Source of the DNA: Pectobacterium sp013449375
Lineage (GTDB): Bacteria; Pseudomonadota; Gammaproteobacteria; Enterobacterales; Enterobacteriaceae
Assembly (NCBI RefSeq): GCF_048593165.1
Contig: NZ_CP184271.1
Strand: one strand, 5' to 3'
Length of the DNA stretch: 64,000 nucleotides
Within the stretch, counting starts at the first letter, position 1. Each line of letters opens with the position of its first letter. The translations under genes and the position numbers were made by a program. Shown one piece after another: positions 45,816 through 54,682 of the stretch. The notes below the pieces were generated by a model, which was given only the letters and a program-made list of their open reading frames with translations, had not been told where the DNA came from and ran no database searches.

Positions 45816-48800
45816 ATGAGCAAATTCCTTGACCGGTTACGTTACTTCAAACAACTGGCTGAACCGTTTTCCGATGGTCATGGCCAGACCCTCAATACCA
45901 ATCGTGACTGGGAAGACGGCTATCGCAGTCGCTGGCAGCATGACAAAATTGTGCGTTCTACTCACGGGGTAAACTGTACCGGTTCATGTAGCTGGAAGAT
46001 TTATGTGAAAAACGGTCTGGTGACGTGGGAAACGCAGCAGACCGATTATCCACGTACCCGCCCGGACCTGCCTAACCATGAGCCTCGCGGCTGCCCGCGC
46101 GGTGCCAGCTATTCCTGGTATCTCTACAGCGCTAACCGCCTGAAATATCCAATGATGCGCAAGCGCCTGCTGAAATTGTGGCGTGAAGCGAAACTGACGC
46201 ACAGCGATCCGGTTGATGCCTGGGCGTCCATCGTCAACGACCCCGAAAAAACCAAATACTACAAACAAATTCGTGGCCGTGGTGGCTTCGTTCGTTCTGA
46301 CTGGAATGAAGTCAACGAACTGATCGCGGCCTCTAACGTTTACACCGCCAAGACCTTCGGCCCAGACCGTATTATCGGCTTCTCACCGATTCCTGCGATG
46401 TCGATGGTGTCCTATGCTGCGGGGGCGCGTTACCTTTCCCTGCTCGGCGGCGTGTGCCTGAGCTTCTACGACTGGTACTGTGACTTGCCGCCAGCATCAC
46501 CTATGACCTGGGGTGAGCAGACTGACGTACCGGAGTCTGCCGACTGGTATAACTCCTCTTACATCATTGCCTGGGGCTCTAACGTTCCGCAAACCCGTAC
46601 GCCGGATGCCCACTTCTTTACGGAAGTTCGCTACAAAGGCACCAAAACCGTTGCGGTCACGCCGGATTACGCGGAAATCGCCAAGCTGTGCGATCAGTGG
46701 CTGAACCCGAAACAAGGTACCGACAGCGCGATGGCGCTGGCAATGGGCCACGTGATTCTGAAAGAGTTCCACCTCGACAAACCGAGCCAGTATTTCAGCG
46801 AGTACGTTCGTCAATACACTGACTTACCGATGCTGGTGCTGCTGGAGCCGCGTGAAGAGGGGTACTACGCGGCGGGTCGACTGCTGCGAGCTTCCGATCT
46901 GGTGGACAACCTCGGCCAGGACAACAACCCACAGTGGAAAACTATCGCGATTGACGATGAGAGCGGCAACCTGACGGCACCGCAAGGGTCGATTGGCTAC
47001 CGCTGGGGCGATCAGGGCAAATGGAACCTGGAACAGCGCGACGGCGTGAGCGGCGAAGAAGTGAAGCTGCGCTTGAGCCTGCTGGGCTCGCACGACGATG
47101 TGGTTGATGTCGGCTTCCCGTATTTTGGCGGTGCGGTCAGCGAACATTTCAACAACGTTGCGCTACAAGACATCCTGCTGCACAAACTGCCGGTTAAGCG
47201 GTTGACGCTGGCTGACGGTAGCGACGCGCTGGTTGCCTGCGTGTATGACCTGACGATGGCGAACTACGGTCTGGATCGCGGTCTGGGCGACGACAACTGC
47301 GCGCGTGATTATGACGATGTGAAAGCGTACAGCCCAGCCTGGGCTGAGAAAATTACTGGCGTTTCTCGTCAGAACATCATCCGCATTGCGCGTGAATTTG
47401 CGGATAACGCCGATAAAACGCACGGTCGTTCGATGATCATCGTCGGTGCCGGTATCAACCACTGGTACCACATGGACATGAACTACCGCGGCATCATCAA
47501 TATGCTGATTTTCTGCGGCTGTGTCGGTCAGAGCGGTGGTGGTTGGGCGCACTACGTCGGACAAGAAAAACTGCGTCCGCAAACCGGTTGGGTGCCATTA
47601 GCGTTTGGTCTGGACTGGCAGCGTCCGCCACGCCACATGAACAGTACCTCGTTCTTCTATAACCATTCTAGCCAGTGGCGTTATGAAACTGTCGCGCCGC
47701 AGGAACTGCTGTCACCGCTGGCGGACAAATCCCGCTTTACCGGCAGCATGATTGATTTCAACGTGCGCGCCGAGCGTATGGGCTGGTTGCCGTCTGCACC
47801 GCAGCTGAACGTTAACCCGCTGGATATCGCAGAGAAAGCGCGTGCCGCCGGCGTCACACCGCAGGACTATACCGTTGCTGCGTTGAAATCAGGCGAAATC
47901 AAATTTGCCGCTGAACAGCCGGATAGTCCGCAAAACTACCCGCGCAACCTGTTCATCTGGCGTTCTAACCTGCTGGGTTCCTCCGGTAAAGGCCACGAAT
48001 ACATGCTGAAGTACCTGCTGGGTACGGAGCACGGCATTCAAGGGCAAGATCTGGGTACCGCAGGCAGTGTGAAGCCGGAAGAGGTGGAATGGCACGATCA
48101 AGGCGTTGAAGGCAAACTGGATCTGGTGGTGACGCTGGATTTCCGTATGTCCAGCACCTGCCTGTATTCCGACATCGTCCTGCCAACGGCAACCTGGTAC
48201 GAAAAAGACGACATGAATACCTCGGATATGCATCCGTTTATTCATCCGTTGTCTGCGGCTGTCGATCCCGCATGGGATTCCAAAAGCGACTGGGAAATCT
48301 ACAAAGGCATCGCGAAAGCCTTCTCTCGCATCTGTCAGGGACATCTGGGTCAGGAAACCGATCTGGTTACTTTGCCGATTCAACACGATTCCCCAGCGGA
48401 AATGGCGCAGCCGTTCGGCGTGGAGGACTGGAAAAAAGGCGAATGCGATCTGATTCCGGGCAAAACGGCGCCGCACCTGATGATGGTGGAGCGCGATTAT
48501 CCGAACCTGTACGAACGTTTCACCTCGCTCGGTCCGTTGATGGACAAGCTGGGCAACGGTGGTAAAGGTATTGGCTGGAACACGCAGACCGAAGTCGATT
48601 TCCTGAAAAAACTGAACTACACCAAGGCTGACGGTGCGGCGGCAGGTCGTCCGAAGATTGAAACGGCGATCGATGCGGCAGAAGTGATTCTGTCTCTGGC
48701 TCCGGAAACCAACGGTCAGGTAGCGGTGAAGGCGTGGGAAGCGCTGAGCAAATTCACTGGTCGTGACCACACGCATCTGGCACTGAATAAAGAAGACGAA

Positions 48801-49580
48801 AAAATTCGCTTCCGCGATATTCAGGCGCAGCCGCGCAAGATTATCTCCAGCCCGACCTGGTCTGGTTTGGAAGACGAACACGTTTCCTATAACGCCTGTT
48901 ACACCAACGTTCATGAGCTGATTCCGTGGCGTACGCTGTCCGGTCGCCAACAGCTGTATCAAGACCATGAGTGGATGCGTGCCTTCGGTGAAAGCCTGCT
49001 GGTATACCGTCCGCCGGTCGACACCCGTGCGGCTGAGCCGGTGATGAATAAGAAGCCTAACGGCAACCCGGAAAAACCGCTGAACTTCCTGACGCCGCAC
49101 CAGAAATGGGGTATTCACTCCACGTACAGCGACAACCTGTTGATGCTGACGCTGGGTCGCGGTGGCCCGATTATCTGGCTGAGCGAAGATGATGCTCGCG
49201 ATTTGGGTATTGCGGATAACGACTGGGTAGAAGCGTTTAACGCCAACGGTGCGCTGACGGCGCGTGCGGTTGTCAGCCAGCGTGTGCCGGCGGGAATGAC
49301 CATGATGTACCACGCGCAGGAACGCATTATTAACCTGCCGGGGTCGGAAATTACCCAGCAGCGCGGCGGTATTCACAACTCGGTAACCCGTATCACGCCG
49401 AAACCGACTCATATGATCGGCGGCTATGCCCAACTGGCTTATGGCTTTAACTACTACGGCACCGTTGGGTCAAACCGCGATGAGTTCGTCGTAGTTCGTA
49501 AAATGAAACGCATCGACTGGCTGGATGATGAAGGTCAGGACTATGTACAGAAACAGACGGTACAGCAGGAGAAAGCCTGA
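45816..49580 (+). CDS. narG: Respiratory nitrate reductase A, alpha chain
   Basis: NarG is the molybdenum catalytic subunit that reduces nitrate to nitrite on the cytoplasmic face of the inner membrane. The 1254-residue protein has the FS0 iron-sulphur ligands H50, C54, C58 and C93 and the molybdenum ligand D223 (YDWYCDLPP). Molybdopterin-binding domains run to the C-terminus. There is a Tat-like remnant but no cleavable export signal, as in E. coli. The ATG has GGAG upstream. It is first of narGHJI, under FNR and NarL. Confidence 0.97.
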   Translation: MSKFLDRLRYFKQLAEPFSDGHGQTLNTNRDWEDGYRSRWQHDKIVRSTHGVNCTGSCSWKIYVKNGLVTWETQQTDYPRTRPDLPNHEPRGCPRGASYSWYLYSANRLKYPMMRKRLLKLWREAKLTHSDPVDAWASIVNDPEKTKYYKQIRGRGGFVRSDWNEVNELIAASNVYTAKTFGPDRIIGFSPIPAMSMVSYAAGARYLSLLGGVCLSFYDWYCDLPPASPMTWGEQTDVPESADWYNSSYIIAWGSNVPQTRTPDAHFFTEVRYKGTKTVAVTPDYAEIAKLCDQWLNPKQGTDSAMALAMGHVILKEFHLDKPSQYFSEYVRQYTDLPMLVLLEPREEGYYAAGRLLRASDLVDNLGQDNNPQWKTIAIDDESGNLTAPQGSIGYRWGDQGKWNLEQRDGVSGEEVKLRLSLLGSHDDVVDVGFPYFGGAVSEHFNNVALQDILLHKLPVKRLTLADGSDALVACVYDLTMANYGLDRGLGDDNCARDYDDVKAYSPAWAEKITGVSRQNIIRIAREFADNADKTHGRSMIIVGAGINHWYHMDMNYRGIINMLIFCGCVGQSGGGWAHYVGQEKLRPQTGWVPLAFGLDWQRPPRHMNSTSFFYNHSSQWRYETVAPQELLSPLADKSRFTGSMIDFNVRAERMGWLPSAPQLNVNPLDIAEKARAAGVTPQDYTVAALKSGEIKFAAEQPDSPQNYPRNLFIWRSNLLGSSGKGHEYMLKYLLGTEHGIQGQDLGTAGSVKPEEVEWHDQGVEGKLDLVVTLDFRMSSTCLYSDIVLPTATWYEKDDMNTSDMHPFIHPLSAAVDPAWDSKSDWEIYKGIAKAFSRICQGHLGQETDLVTLPIQHDSPAEMAQPFGVEDWKKGECDLIPGKTAPHLMMVERDYPNLYERFTSLGPLMDKLGNGGKGIGWNTQTEVDFLKKLNYTKADGAAAGRPKIETAIDAAEVILSLAPETNGQVAVKAWEALSKFTGRDHTHLALNKEDEKIRFRDIQAQPRKIISSPTWSGLEDEHVSYNACYTNVHELIPWRTLSGRQQLYQDHEWMRAFGESLLVYRPPVDTRAAEPVMNKKPNGNPEKPLNFLTPHQKWGIHSTYSDNLLMLTLGRGGPIIWLSEDDARDLGIADNDWVEAFNANGALTARAVVSQRVPAGMTMMYHAQERIINLPGSEITQQRGGIHNSVTRITPKPTHMIGGYAQLAYGFNYYGTVGSNRDEFVVVRKMKRIDWLDDEGQDYVQKQTVQQEKA

Positions 49581-51145
49581 TGAAAATTCGTTCACAAGTG
49601 GGCATGGTGCTGAATCTGGACAAATGCATCGGCTGTCACACCTGCTCCGTCAGCTGTAAAAACGTCTGGACCAGCCGTGAAGGGATGGAATACGCCTGGT
49701 TCAACAACGTCGAAACCAAACCGGGCGTGGGCTATCCCCATGCCTGGGAAGATCAGGAAAAATGGAAGGGCGGCTGGATCCGTAAAATCAGCGGTAAGCT
49801 CGAACCGCGTATGGGTAACCGCATTAGCGTGTTGTCCAAAATCTTCGCTAACCCGGATGTACCGGAAATCGACGACTACTATGAGCCGTTCGACTACGAC
49901 TATCAGAACCTGCGTAAAGCACCGGAAGGCAAGCATCAGCCGGTTGCGCGTCCGCGCTCGCTGATTACCGGTCAGCGGATGAAGAAAATCGAGAACGGCC
50001 CGAACTGGGAAGACGATCTGGGTGGTGAATTCAGCGTGCGCGCCAAAGATAAAAACTTTGAGCATATGCAGAAAGAGATGTACGGCCAGTTCGAAAACAC
50101 GTTCATGATGTATCTGCCGCGTCTGTGCGAACACTGCCTGAATCCAGCGTGTGTGGCGACCTGCCCGAGTGGTGCGATCTACAAACGTGGCGAAGACGGT
50201 ATCGTGCTGATCGATCAGGACAAATGCCGCGGCTGGCGTATGTGCCTGACCGGTTGCCCGTACAAGAAAATCTACTTCAACTGGAAGAGCGGTAAATCAG
50301 AAAAATGCATTTTCTGTTACCCGCGTATCGAAAGCGGTCAGCCGACGCTCTGCTCTGAAACCTGCGTGGGGCGTATCCGCTATCTGGGCGTGCTGCTCTA
50401 TGATGCCGATCGCATCGAACAAGCGGCTTCGGTGGAAAACGAGAAAGATCTGTACCAGAGCCAACTGGATGTGTTCCTTGACCCGCACGACCCGAAAGTC
50501 ATTGAACAAGCACGGAAAGATGGCATTCCAAACAGCGTCATTGAAGCGGCACAGCAGTCGCCTGTGTATAAAATGGCGATGGACTGGAAGCTGGCGCTGC
50601 CGCTGCACCCAGAATACCGCACGCTGCCGATGGTGTGGTATGTGCCGCCGTTGTCACCGATTCAGTCTGCGGCGGATGCGGGTCAATTGGCGCACACCGG
50701 CGTACTGCCGGACGTCGAAAGCCTGCGTATCCCAGTGCAATATCTGGCGAACCTGCTGACCGCAGGGGATACCGAGCCGGTATTGCTGGCGCTGAAACGT
50801 ATGTTGGCGATGCGTCACTACAAACGTGCAGAAACCGTTGAAGGCAAGATCGATACCCGTGCGCTGGAGCAGGTTGGGCTGACGGAAGCACAGGCGCAGG
50901 AAATGTACCGCTATCTGGCGATTGCGAACTACGAAGATCGTTTCGTTATTCCTACCAGCCATCGTGAACTGGCGCGTGAAGCGTTCCCGGAAAGCAAAGG
51001 CTGCGGCTTCAGCTTTGGCGATGGCTGCCACGGTAGCGATACCAAGTTCAACTTGTTCAACAGCAAGCGTATTGATGCGATTGATGTCAGCAGCAAAACG
51101 CGCGATATGAACAGCAAAATCATGCGGGAGACAAACCATGATTAG
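49580..51145 (+). CDS. narH: Respiratory nitrate reductase A, beta chain
   Basis: NarH passes electrons from NarI to NarG through three [4Fe-4S] and one [3Fe-4S] clusters. The 521-residue protein has C16/C19/C22/C26 at the N-terminus. Later ferredoxin-like groups include CEHCLNPACVATCPSG and CRGWRMCLTGCP, where a tryptophan replaces one cysteine to give the [3Fe-4S] centre. Its start shares the last base of the narG stop codon (TGATG), so the two are coupled. Confidence 0.97.
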   Translation: MKIRSQVGMVLNLDKCIGCHTCSVSCKNVWTSREGMEYAWFNNVETKPGVGYPHAWEDQEKWKGGWIRKISGKLEPRMGNRISVLSKIFANPDVPEIDDYYEPFDYDYQNLRKAPEGKHQPVARPRSLITGQRMKKIENGPNWEDDLGGEFSVRAKDKNFEHMQKEMYGQFENTFMMYLPRLCEHCLNPACVATCPSGAIYKRGEDGIVLIDQDKCRGWRMCLTGCPYKKIYFNWKSGKSEKCIFCYPRIESGQPTLCSETCVGRIRYLGVLLYDADRIEQAASVENEKDLYQSQLDVFLDPHDPKVIEQARKDGIPNSVIEAAQQSPVYKMAMDWKLALPLHPEYRTLPMVWYVPPLSPIQSAADAGQLAHTGVLPDVESLRIPVQYLANLLTAGDTEPVLLALKRMLAMRHYKRAETVEGKIDTRALEQVGLTEAQAQEMYRYLAIANYEDRFVIPTSHRELAREAFPESKGCGFSFGDGCHGSDTKFNLFNSKRIDAIDVSSKTRDMNSKIMRETNHD

Positions 51146-51857
51146 CCTGCGGATTATTGCCCGCCTGCTGGACTATCCCGATAGCGAGCTGTGGGAAAAC
51201 CGAGCCGAGCTGATCGACGCGGTAGAGCAGGCCGATGCTTTGCCGCTGCGTGAGAGCCACCAGCTTATGCAGTTCATCAATACGCTATGTGCGCAGGATC
51301 TGTTGGACCAGCAGGCGGAGTATAGCGGCCTGTTTGACCGCGGTCGGGCGACCTCGCTGCTGCTGTTCGAACACGTTCACGGTGAGTCTCGCGATCGTGG
51401 TCAGGCGATGGTCGATCTCATGCAGCAATATCAGGACGCGGGTCTGGCGCTGGATTGCCGTGAGCTGCCGGACTATCTGCCGCTGTATCTTGAGTACCTT
51501 TCTCGTCTGGAGCCCGCGCAGAGTTGCGCGGGTTTACTCGACATAGCGCCGATTCTGGCGTTGATTGGCGCGCGTTTGCAGCAGCGTGACAGCCGCTATG
51601 CTGTGCTGTTCGATCTGTTGTTATCGCTGTCCGGTAGCGACCTGAAAAGTGACGATGTCACACACAAGGTGGTTGACGAAGCACGCGACGACACGCCGCA
51701 GGCGCTGGATGCCGTGTGGGAAGAGGAACAGGTTAAGTTCCTCGGCGAAGAAGGTTGCGCATCGGCCCAACAAACGCAACACCAACGCCGCTTTGCTGGC
51801 GCGGTGCTGCCGCAATATCTGAATCTTGACGCGACATCGGCGGGAGGGCAACGCTAA
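51138..51857 (+). CDS. narJ: Nitrate reductase assembly chaperone NarJ
   Basis: NarJ binds the NarG N-terminus and is needed for cofactor insertion and membrane docking; it is not part of the final enzyme. The 239-residue helical protein has the family start (RIIARLLDYPDSELW) and PDYLPLYLEYLS. It overlaps narH by eight bases. The C-terminal 40 residues are variable, as usual. Confidence 0.95.
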   Translation: MISLRIIARLLDYPDSELWENRAELIDAVEQADALPLRESHQLMQFINTLCAQDLLDQQAEYSGLFDRGRATSLLLFEHVHGESRDRGQAMVDLMQQYQDAGLALDCRELPDYLPLYLEYLSRLEPAQSCAGLLDIAPILALIGARLQQRDSRYAVLFDLLLSLSGSDLKSDDVTHKVVDEARDDTPQALDAVWEEEQVKFLGEEGCASAQQTQHQRRFAGAVLPQYLNLDATSAGGQR

Positions 51858-52546
51858 TGAGTGCAATCACTAACTATTTCAATATATTCTTTTTTGATAT
51901 CTATCCCTACCTGGCGATGGCCATTTTCCTGATTGGTAGCTGGCTGCGCTATGACTACGGCCAGTACAGCTGGCGTGCGGGTTCGAGCCAAATGCTGGAT
52001 AAGAAAGGGATGCGTCTGGCGTCTAACCTGTTCCATCTGGGGATTCTGGGTGTTTTTGCCGGACACTTCCTCGGTATGCTGACGCCGCACTGGATGTATG
52101 AAGCGTTCCTGCCAATGGAGGTAAAACAGAAAATGGCGATGTTCGGCGGTGGTGCGGCAGGTCTGTTGACGTTTGTCGGTGGTGTGTTGTTGTTAAAGCG
52201 CCGTTTGACCAACCCGCGTATTCGCGTCACATCCAGCGTTGGTGACATCCTTATTCTGTCTTTGCTGGTGATTCAGGCCGGTTTGGGGCTGCTGACCATT
52301 CCGTTCTCTGCACAGCATATGGACGGCAGTGAGATGCTGAAGCTGGTCGGTTGGGCGCAAAGTGTGGCGTTCTTCCAGGGCGGGGCATCGGCACATCTGG
52401 TGGGTGTCGCGCTGATCTTCAAACTGCACATCGTGCTCGGGCTGACGCTGTTCGTTCTGTTCCCGTTCTGCCGTCTGGTTCACATTTGGAGCGCACCGGT
52501 CGAGTATCTGACGCGCCGCTACCAGTTAGTACGTAACCGTCGCTAG
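51857..52546 (+). CDS. narI: Respiratory nitrate reductase A, gamma chain (cytochrome b)
   Basis: NarI is the membrane subunit that takes electrons from quinol. The 229-residue protein has five helices. Heme-ligand histidines H60, H70, H191 and H209 are present (LFHLGILGVFAGH; LHIVLGLTLFVLFPFCRLVH), four residues later than in E. coli because of a longer N-terminus. Its start overlaps the narJ stop by one base. A strong hairpin follows, ending the operon. Confidence 0.96.
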   Translation: MSAITNYFNIFFFDIYPYLAMAIFLIGSWLRYDYGQYSWRAGSSQMLDKKGMRLASNLFHLGILGVFAGHFLGMLTPHWMYEAFLPMEVKQKMAMFGGGAAGLLTFVGGVLLLKRRLTNPRIRVTSSVGDILILSLLVIQAGLGLLTIPFSAQHMDGSEMLKLVGWAQSVAFFQGGASAHLVGVALIFKLHIVLGLTLFVLFPFCRLVHIWSAPVEYLTRRYQLVRNRR

Positions 52547-52557
52547 ATAGGATAAAA

Positions 52558-52587
52558 ATGGCGGCGTTATCATAACGCCGCCATTTT
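52558..52587. terminator. Terminator after narI
   Basis: ATGGCGGCGTTAT and ATAACGCCGCCAT form a 13-pair perfect stem with a one-base centre, flanked by AAAA and TTTT, so it can act in both directions, for narGHJI and for the transporter gene facing it. Confidence 0.88.
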
Positions 52588-52647
52588 AATGCCTTCCTTT
52601 TCATCTTTCCCTGCCAACAACGATCGTCATCGGCAGTTTTTCGTTGA

Positions 52648-53520
52648 TTACTTGCTTCGCGCCATCGTCCACTGCACGGCGAAAACACTCGTCAGTACAA
52701 TCGCTAAACCTAAGAGTGCGGTGCCAGTCATTGACTGGGAAAGCAACGCCCAGCCTAGCACCACAGCAGTCAACGGACTCAGCAACCCCAATGACGCAAC
52801 CGCAACGGTTGGTAGACGGGATACACCACGAAACCACAGCCCATAAGCCAGTACCGCCCCCGCAAGACACAGGTAAGCGTAGGCTCCCCATTGTGGCAGC
52901 GTCAATACTGGGAGCGGCGCATCGACCAGCCAAGCGACCGGCGCCAGCATGATCCCGCCGAGAAAAAGTTGCCAACCCGTAAGCGGTAGTATGGGAAGGT
53001 CGATTCGCCAACGACGTGTCAACCACACGCCCGTTGCCATACAAACTGCCCCTAACAGTGCAGCGGCGATGCCTACGGGTTCAAATGTTGTTTGTGGTGA
53101 CAACAACAAGATTGCCGTACCCGCTACGCCTGCGACAGCCGACCATAGCGTTACCTGATTAGGCGAGCGATGATCGACGACCCAAGTTAACACCATGATC
53201 AACAGTGGTTGAATCGCCCCTAACACCGCCGCTAATCCGCCTGGTAAACGGTAAGCGGCGACAAACAGCAGAGCCTGGAACACACCGATATTCAAGGCGC
53301 TCAGTACGACCACGCGCCACCAGTCTTGCTTGACGGGAAAGCGTCGGGTGAATAGCAACAACAGTAAACCTGCGGGGAGTACGCGCAGAAGTGCTGCGGT
53401 AAAAGGACGATCGGGCGGCAGGATCTGCGAGGTCACAATGTAAGTCGACCCCCAAATTGCCGGTGCCAGCGCGGTGAGTAAGACGTCACGCCAATAGTGT
53501 GGTGAGGATATCGTGTTCAT
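52648..53520 (-). CDS. EamA/DMT-family membrane exporter
   Basis: The 290-residue protein has ten helices in two repeated EamA halves (APAIWGSTYIVTSQILPPDRP; LCLAGAVLAYGLWFRGVSRLP), typical of exporters of amino acids or small metabolites. It resembles the YedA/PecM-like drug/metabolite group. It is divergent from a MarR regulator, with paired operator-like repeats in the gap, so it is probably repressed by that regulator. In Pectobacterium and Dickeya, PecM beside PecS (a MarR protein) is a well-known pair of the same design; this looks like that pair or a paralogue, but I cannot confirm which. Confidence 0.83.
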   Translation of the reverse strand: MNTISSPHYWRDVLLTALAPAIWGSTYIVTSQILPPDRPFTAALLRVLPAGLLLLLFTRRFPVKQDWWRVVVLSALNIGVFQALLFVAAYRLPGGLAAVLGAIQPLLIMVLTWVVDHRSPNQVTLWSAVAGVAGTAILLLSPQTTFEPVGIAAALLGAVCMATGVWLTRRWRIDLPILPLTGWQLFLGGIMLAPVAWLVDAPLPVLTLPQWGAYAYLCLAGAVLAYGLWFRGVSRLPTVAVASLGLLSPLTAVVLGWALLSQSMTGTALLGLAIVLTSVFAVQWTMARSK

Positions 53521-53524
53521 GACT

Positions 53525-53543
53525 TTACCTTCAATTCAAGATA
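53525..53543. promoter_or_regulatory. Operator-like repeat, exporter side
   Basis: TTACCTTCAATTCAAGATA lies just before the exporter start. It repeats, with two changes, at 53563. Confidence 0.6.
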
Positions 53544-53562
53544 TTATGATAATGCTGAACAA

Positions 53563-53581
53563 TTACCTTGAAGTCAAGATA
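53563..53581. promoter_or_regulatory. Operator-like repeat, regulator side
   Basis: TTACCTTGAAGTCAAGATA contains the inverted repeat CTTGA-AG-TCAAG and abuts the ATG of the MarR gene, overlapping its ribosome site. It could give self-repression. Confidence 0.65.
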
Positions 53582-53582
53582 A

Positions 53583-54104
53583 ATGAAAAATTCGACTCGC
53601 GAATACGATGCGGTGGATGCCATTTTGGAACAGTGGCGACGTGAACGTCCTGACTTGGATGCCAGCCCGATGGGGCCGATTGGTCGTTTGGGACGATGTG
53701 CGCTGCTTCTGGAACAGTGTCTGGAATCCTGTTTCTCCAGATTTGACCTGAGCAGTTGGGAATTTGATATGCTGGCGACGCTGCGGCGTGCGGGGGCGCC
53801 GCATTGCCTGAGCCCGACTGAACTGTTTTCTGCATTAATGGTGACGTCAGGCACCATGACTCACCGACTCAAACGCCTTGAAACGCGCGGATTTATCGAA
53901 CGCGTGCAAAACGAACAGGATGCGCGCAGCATGCTGGTGCAACTCACCAACACGGGGCTTGAACTGATTAACCGTGCCGTGGAAGCACACATTGAGAACG
54001 AGCGTCAGGTGCTCTCGGTACTGCCTGCCGATGTGTTGGCTGCGCTTGATGCTAACCTCGCGGCGCTACTGCACGGGCTGGAAAACCATAACAAGGGGAA
54101 CTGA
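53583..54104 (+). CDS. MarR-family regulator
   Basis: The 173-residue protein has a winged helix (about 65-135) with LSPTELFSALMVTSGTMTHRLKRLETRGFIERVQNEQDAR, the usual MarR recognition helix and wing. The N-terminal extension of about 40 residues (WRRERPDLDASPMGPIGRL) is typical of the PecS/HucR/UrtR-like branch that binds urate, with a conserved tryptophan. I infer urate or another aromatic as ligand. It is divergent from the exporter and three bases before the OsmC gene, and is likely self-regulated. Confidence 0.87.
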   Translation: MKNSTREYDAVDAILEQWRRERPDLDASPMGPIGRLGRCALLLEQCLESCFSRFDLSSWEFDMLATLRRAGAPHCLSPTELFSALMVTSGTMTHRLKRLETRGFIERVQNEQDARSMLVQLTNTGLELINRAVEAHIENERQVLSVLPADVLAALDANLAALLHGLENHNKGN

Positions 54105-54107
54105 ACC

Positions 54108-54584
54108 ATGTCTGAATACCATGCGTCAATTTGCTGGCAGCGCGATGGGCAAGATTTTATTGATAACCGCTACAGCCGACTGCACCAGTGGCAGTTTGAC
54201 GGAGGCATTACGCTGCGTGCCTCGTCATCACCGCATGTTGTGCCGCTGCCTTTTTCACGGGAAGATGCGGTCGATCCTGAAGAGGCGTTGGTGGCCTCGC
54301 TGTCCAGTTGCCATATGCTGTGGTTCCTGTCGATCGCGGCAAAAAAACGCTTCTGCGTCGATGATTATCAGGACCACGCGGTAGGAACCATGGGCGTGAA
54401 TGCAGCGGGAAAAACGGCGATGCTGCATGTCACGTTGCGTCCGCAGGTGACATTCAGCGGCGAAAAACAGCCTACCGCCGAGCAATACGCCCAGTTGCAC
54501 GAACTGGCGCATGATGCCTGCTACATCGCCCATTCGGTGAACTTCCCCGTGAACTGCGAACCGACGTTAGGAGCAAACCGCTGA
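54108..54584 (+). CDS. OsmC-family protein
   Basis: The 158-residue protein has the OsmC fold with the two cysteines that reduce organic peroxides: one in EALVASLSSCHMLWFLS, one in ACYIAHSVN. It is cytosolic. It follows the MarR gene by three bases in the same operon, suggesting that the regulator responds to oxidative or hydroperoxide-linked stress. Organic hydroperoxide reductase activity is likely but not proven. Confidence 0.87.
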   Translation: MSEYHASICWQRDGQDFIDNRYSRLHQWQFDGGITLRASSSPHVVPLPFSREDAVDPEEALVASLSSCHMLWFLSIAAKKRFCVDDYQDHAVGTMGVNAAGKTAMLHVTLRPQVTFSGEKQPTAEQYAQLHELAHDACYIAHSVNFPVNCEPTLGANR

Positions 54585-54630
54585 GCTTAGCGGGGGGAAG
54601 ACGCAGACAGCAATGCGAGCCGCACAGTAT

Positions 54631-54660
54631 CACCGCCCGATGCGTTGAGCTCGGGCAGTG
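54631..54660. terminator. Hairpin between the convergent OsmC and DSD genes
   Basis: CAC-C-GCCCGA and TCGGGC-A-GTG pair between the stop codons. No T run, so weak. Confidence 0.45.
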
Positions 54661-54682
54661 ATCGATGATGCTCAGCCGTGCA

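Noticed and set aside
47889..49433. 514-codon minus-strand frame opposite narG
   Set aside because: It is a shadow of narG codon bias; narG is intact with all ligands and the antisense product has no family features.
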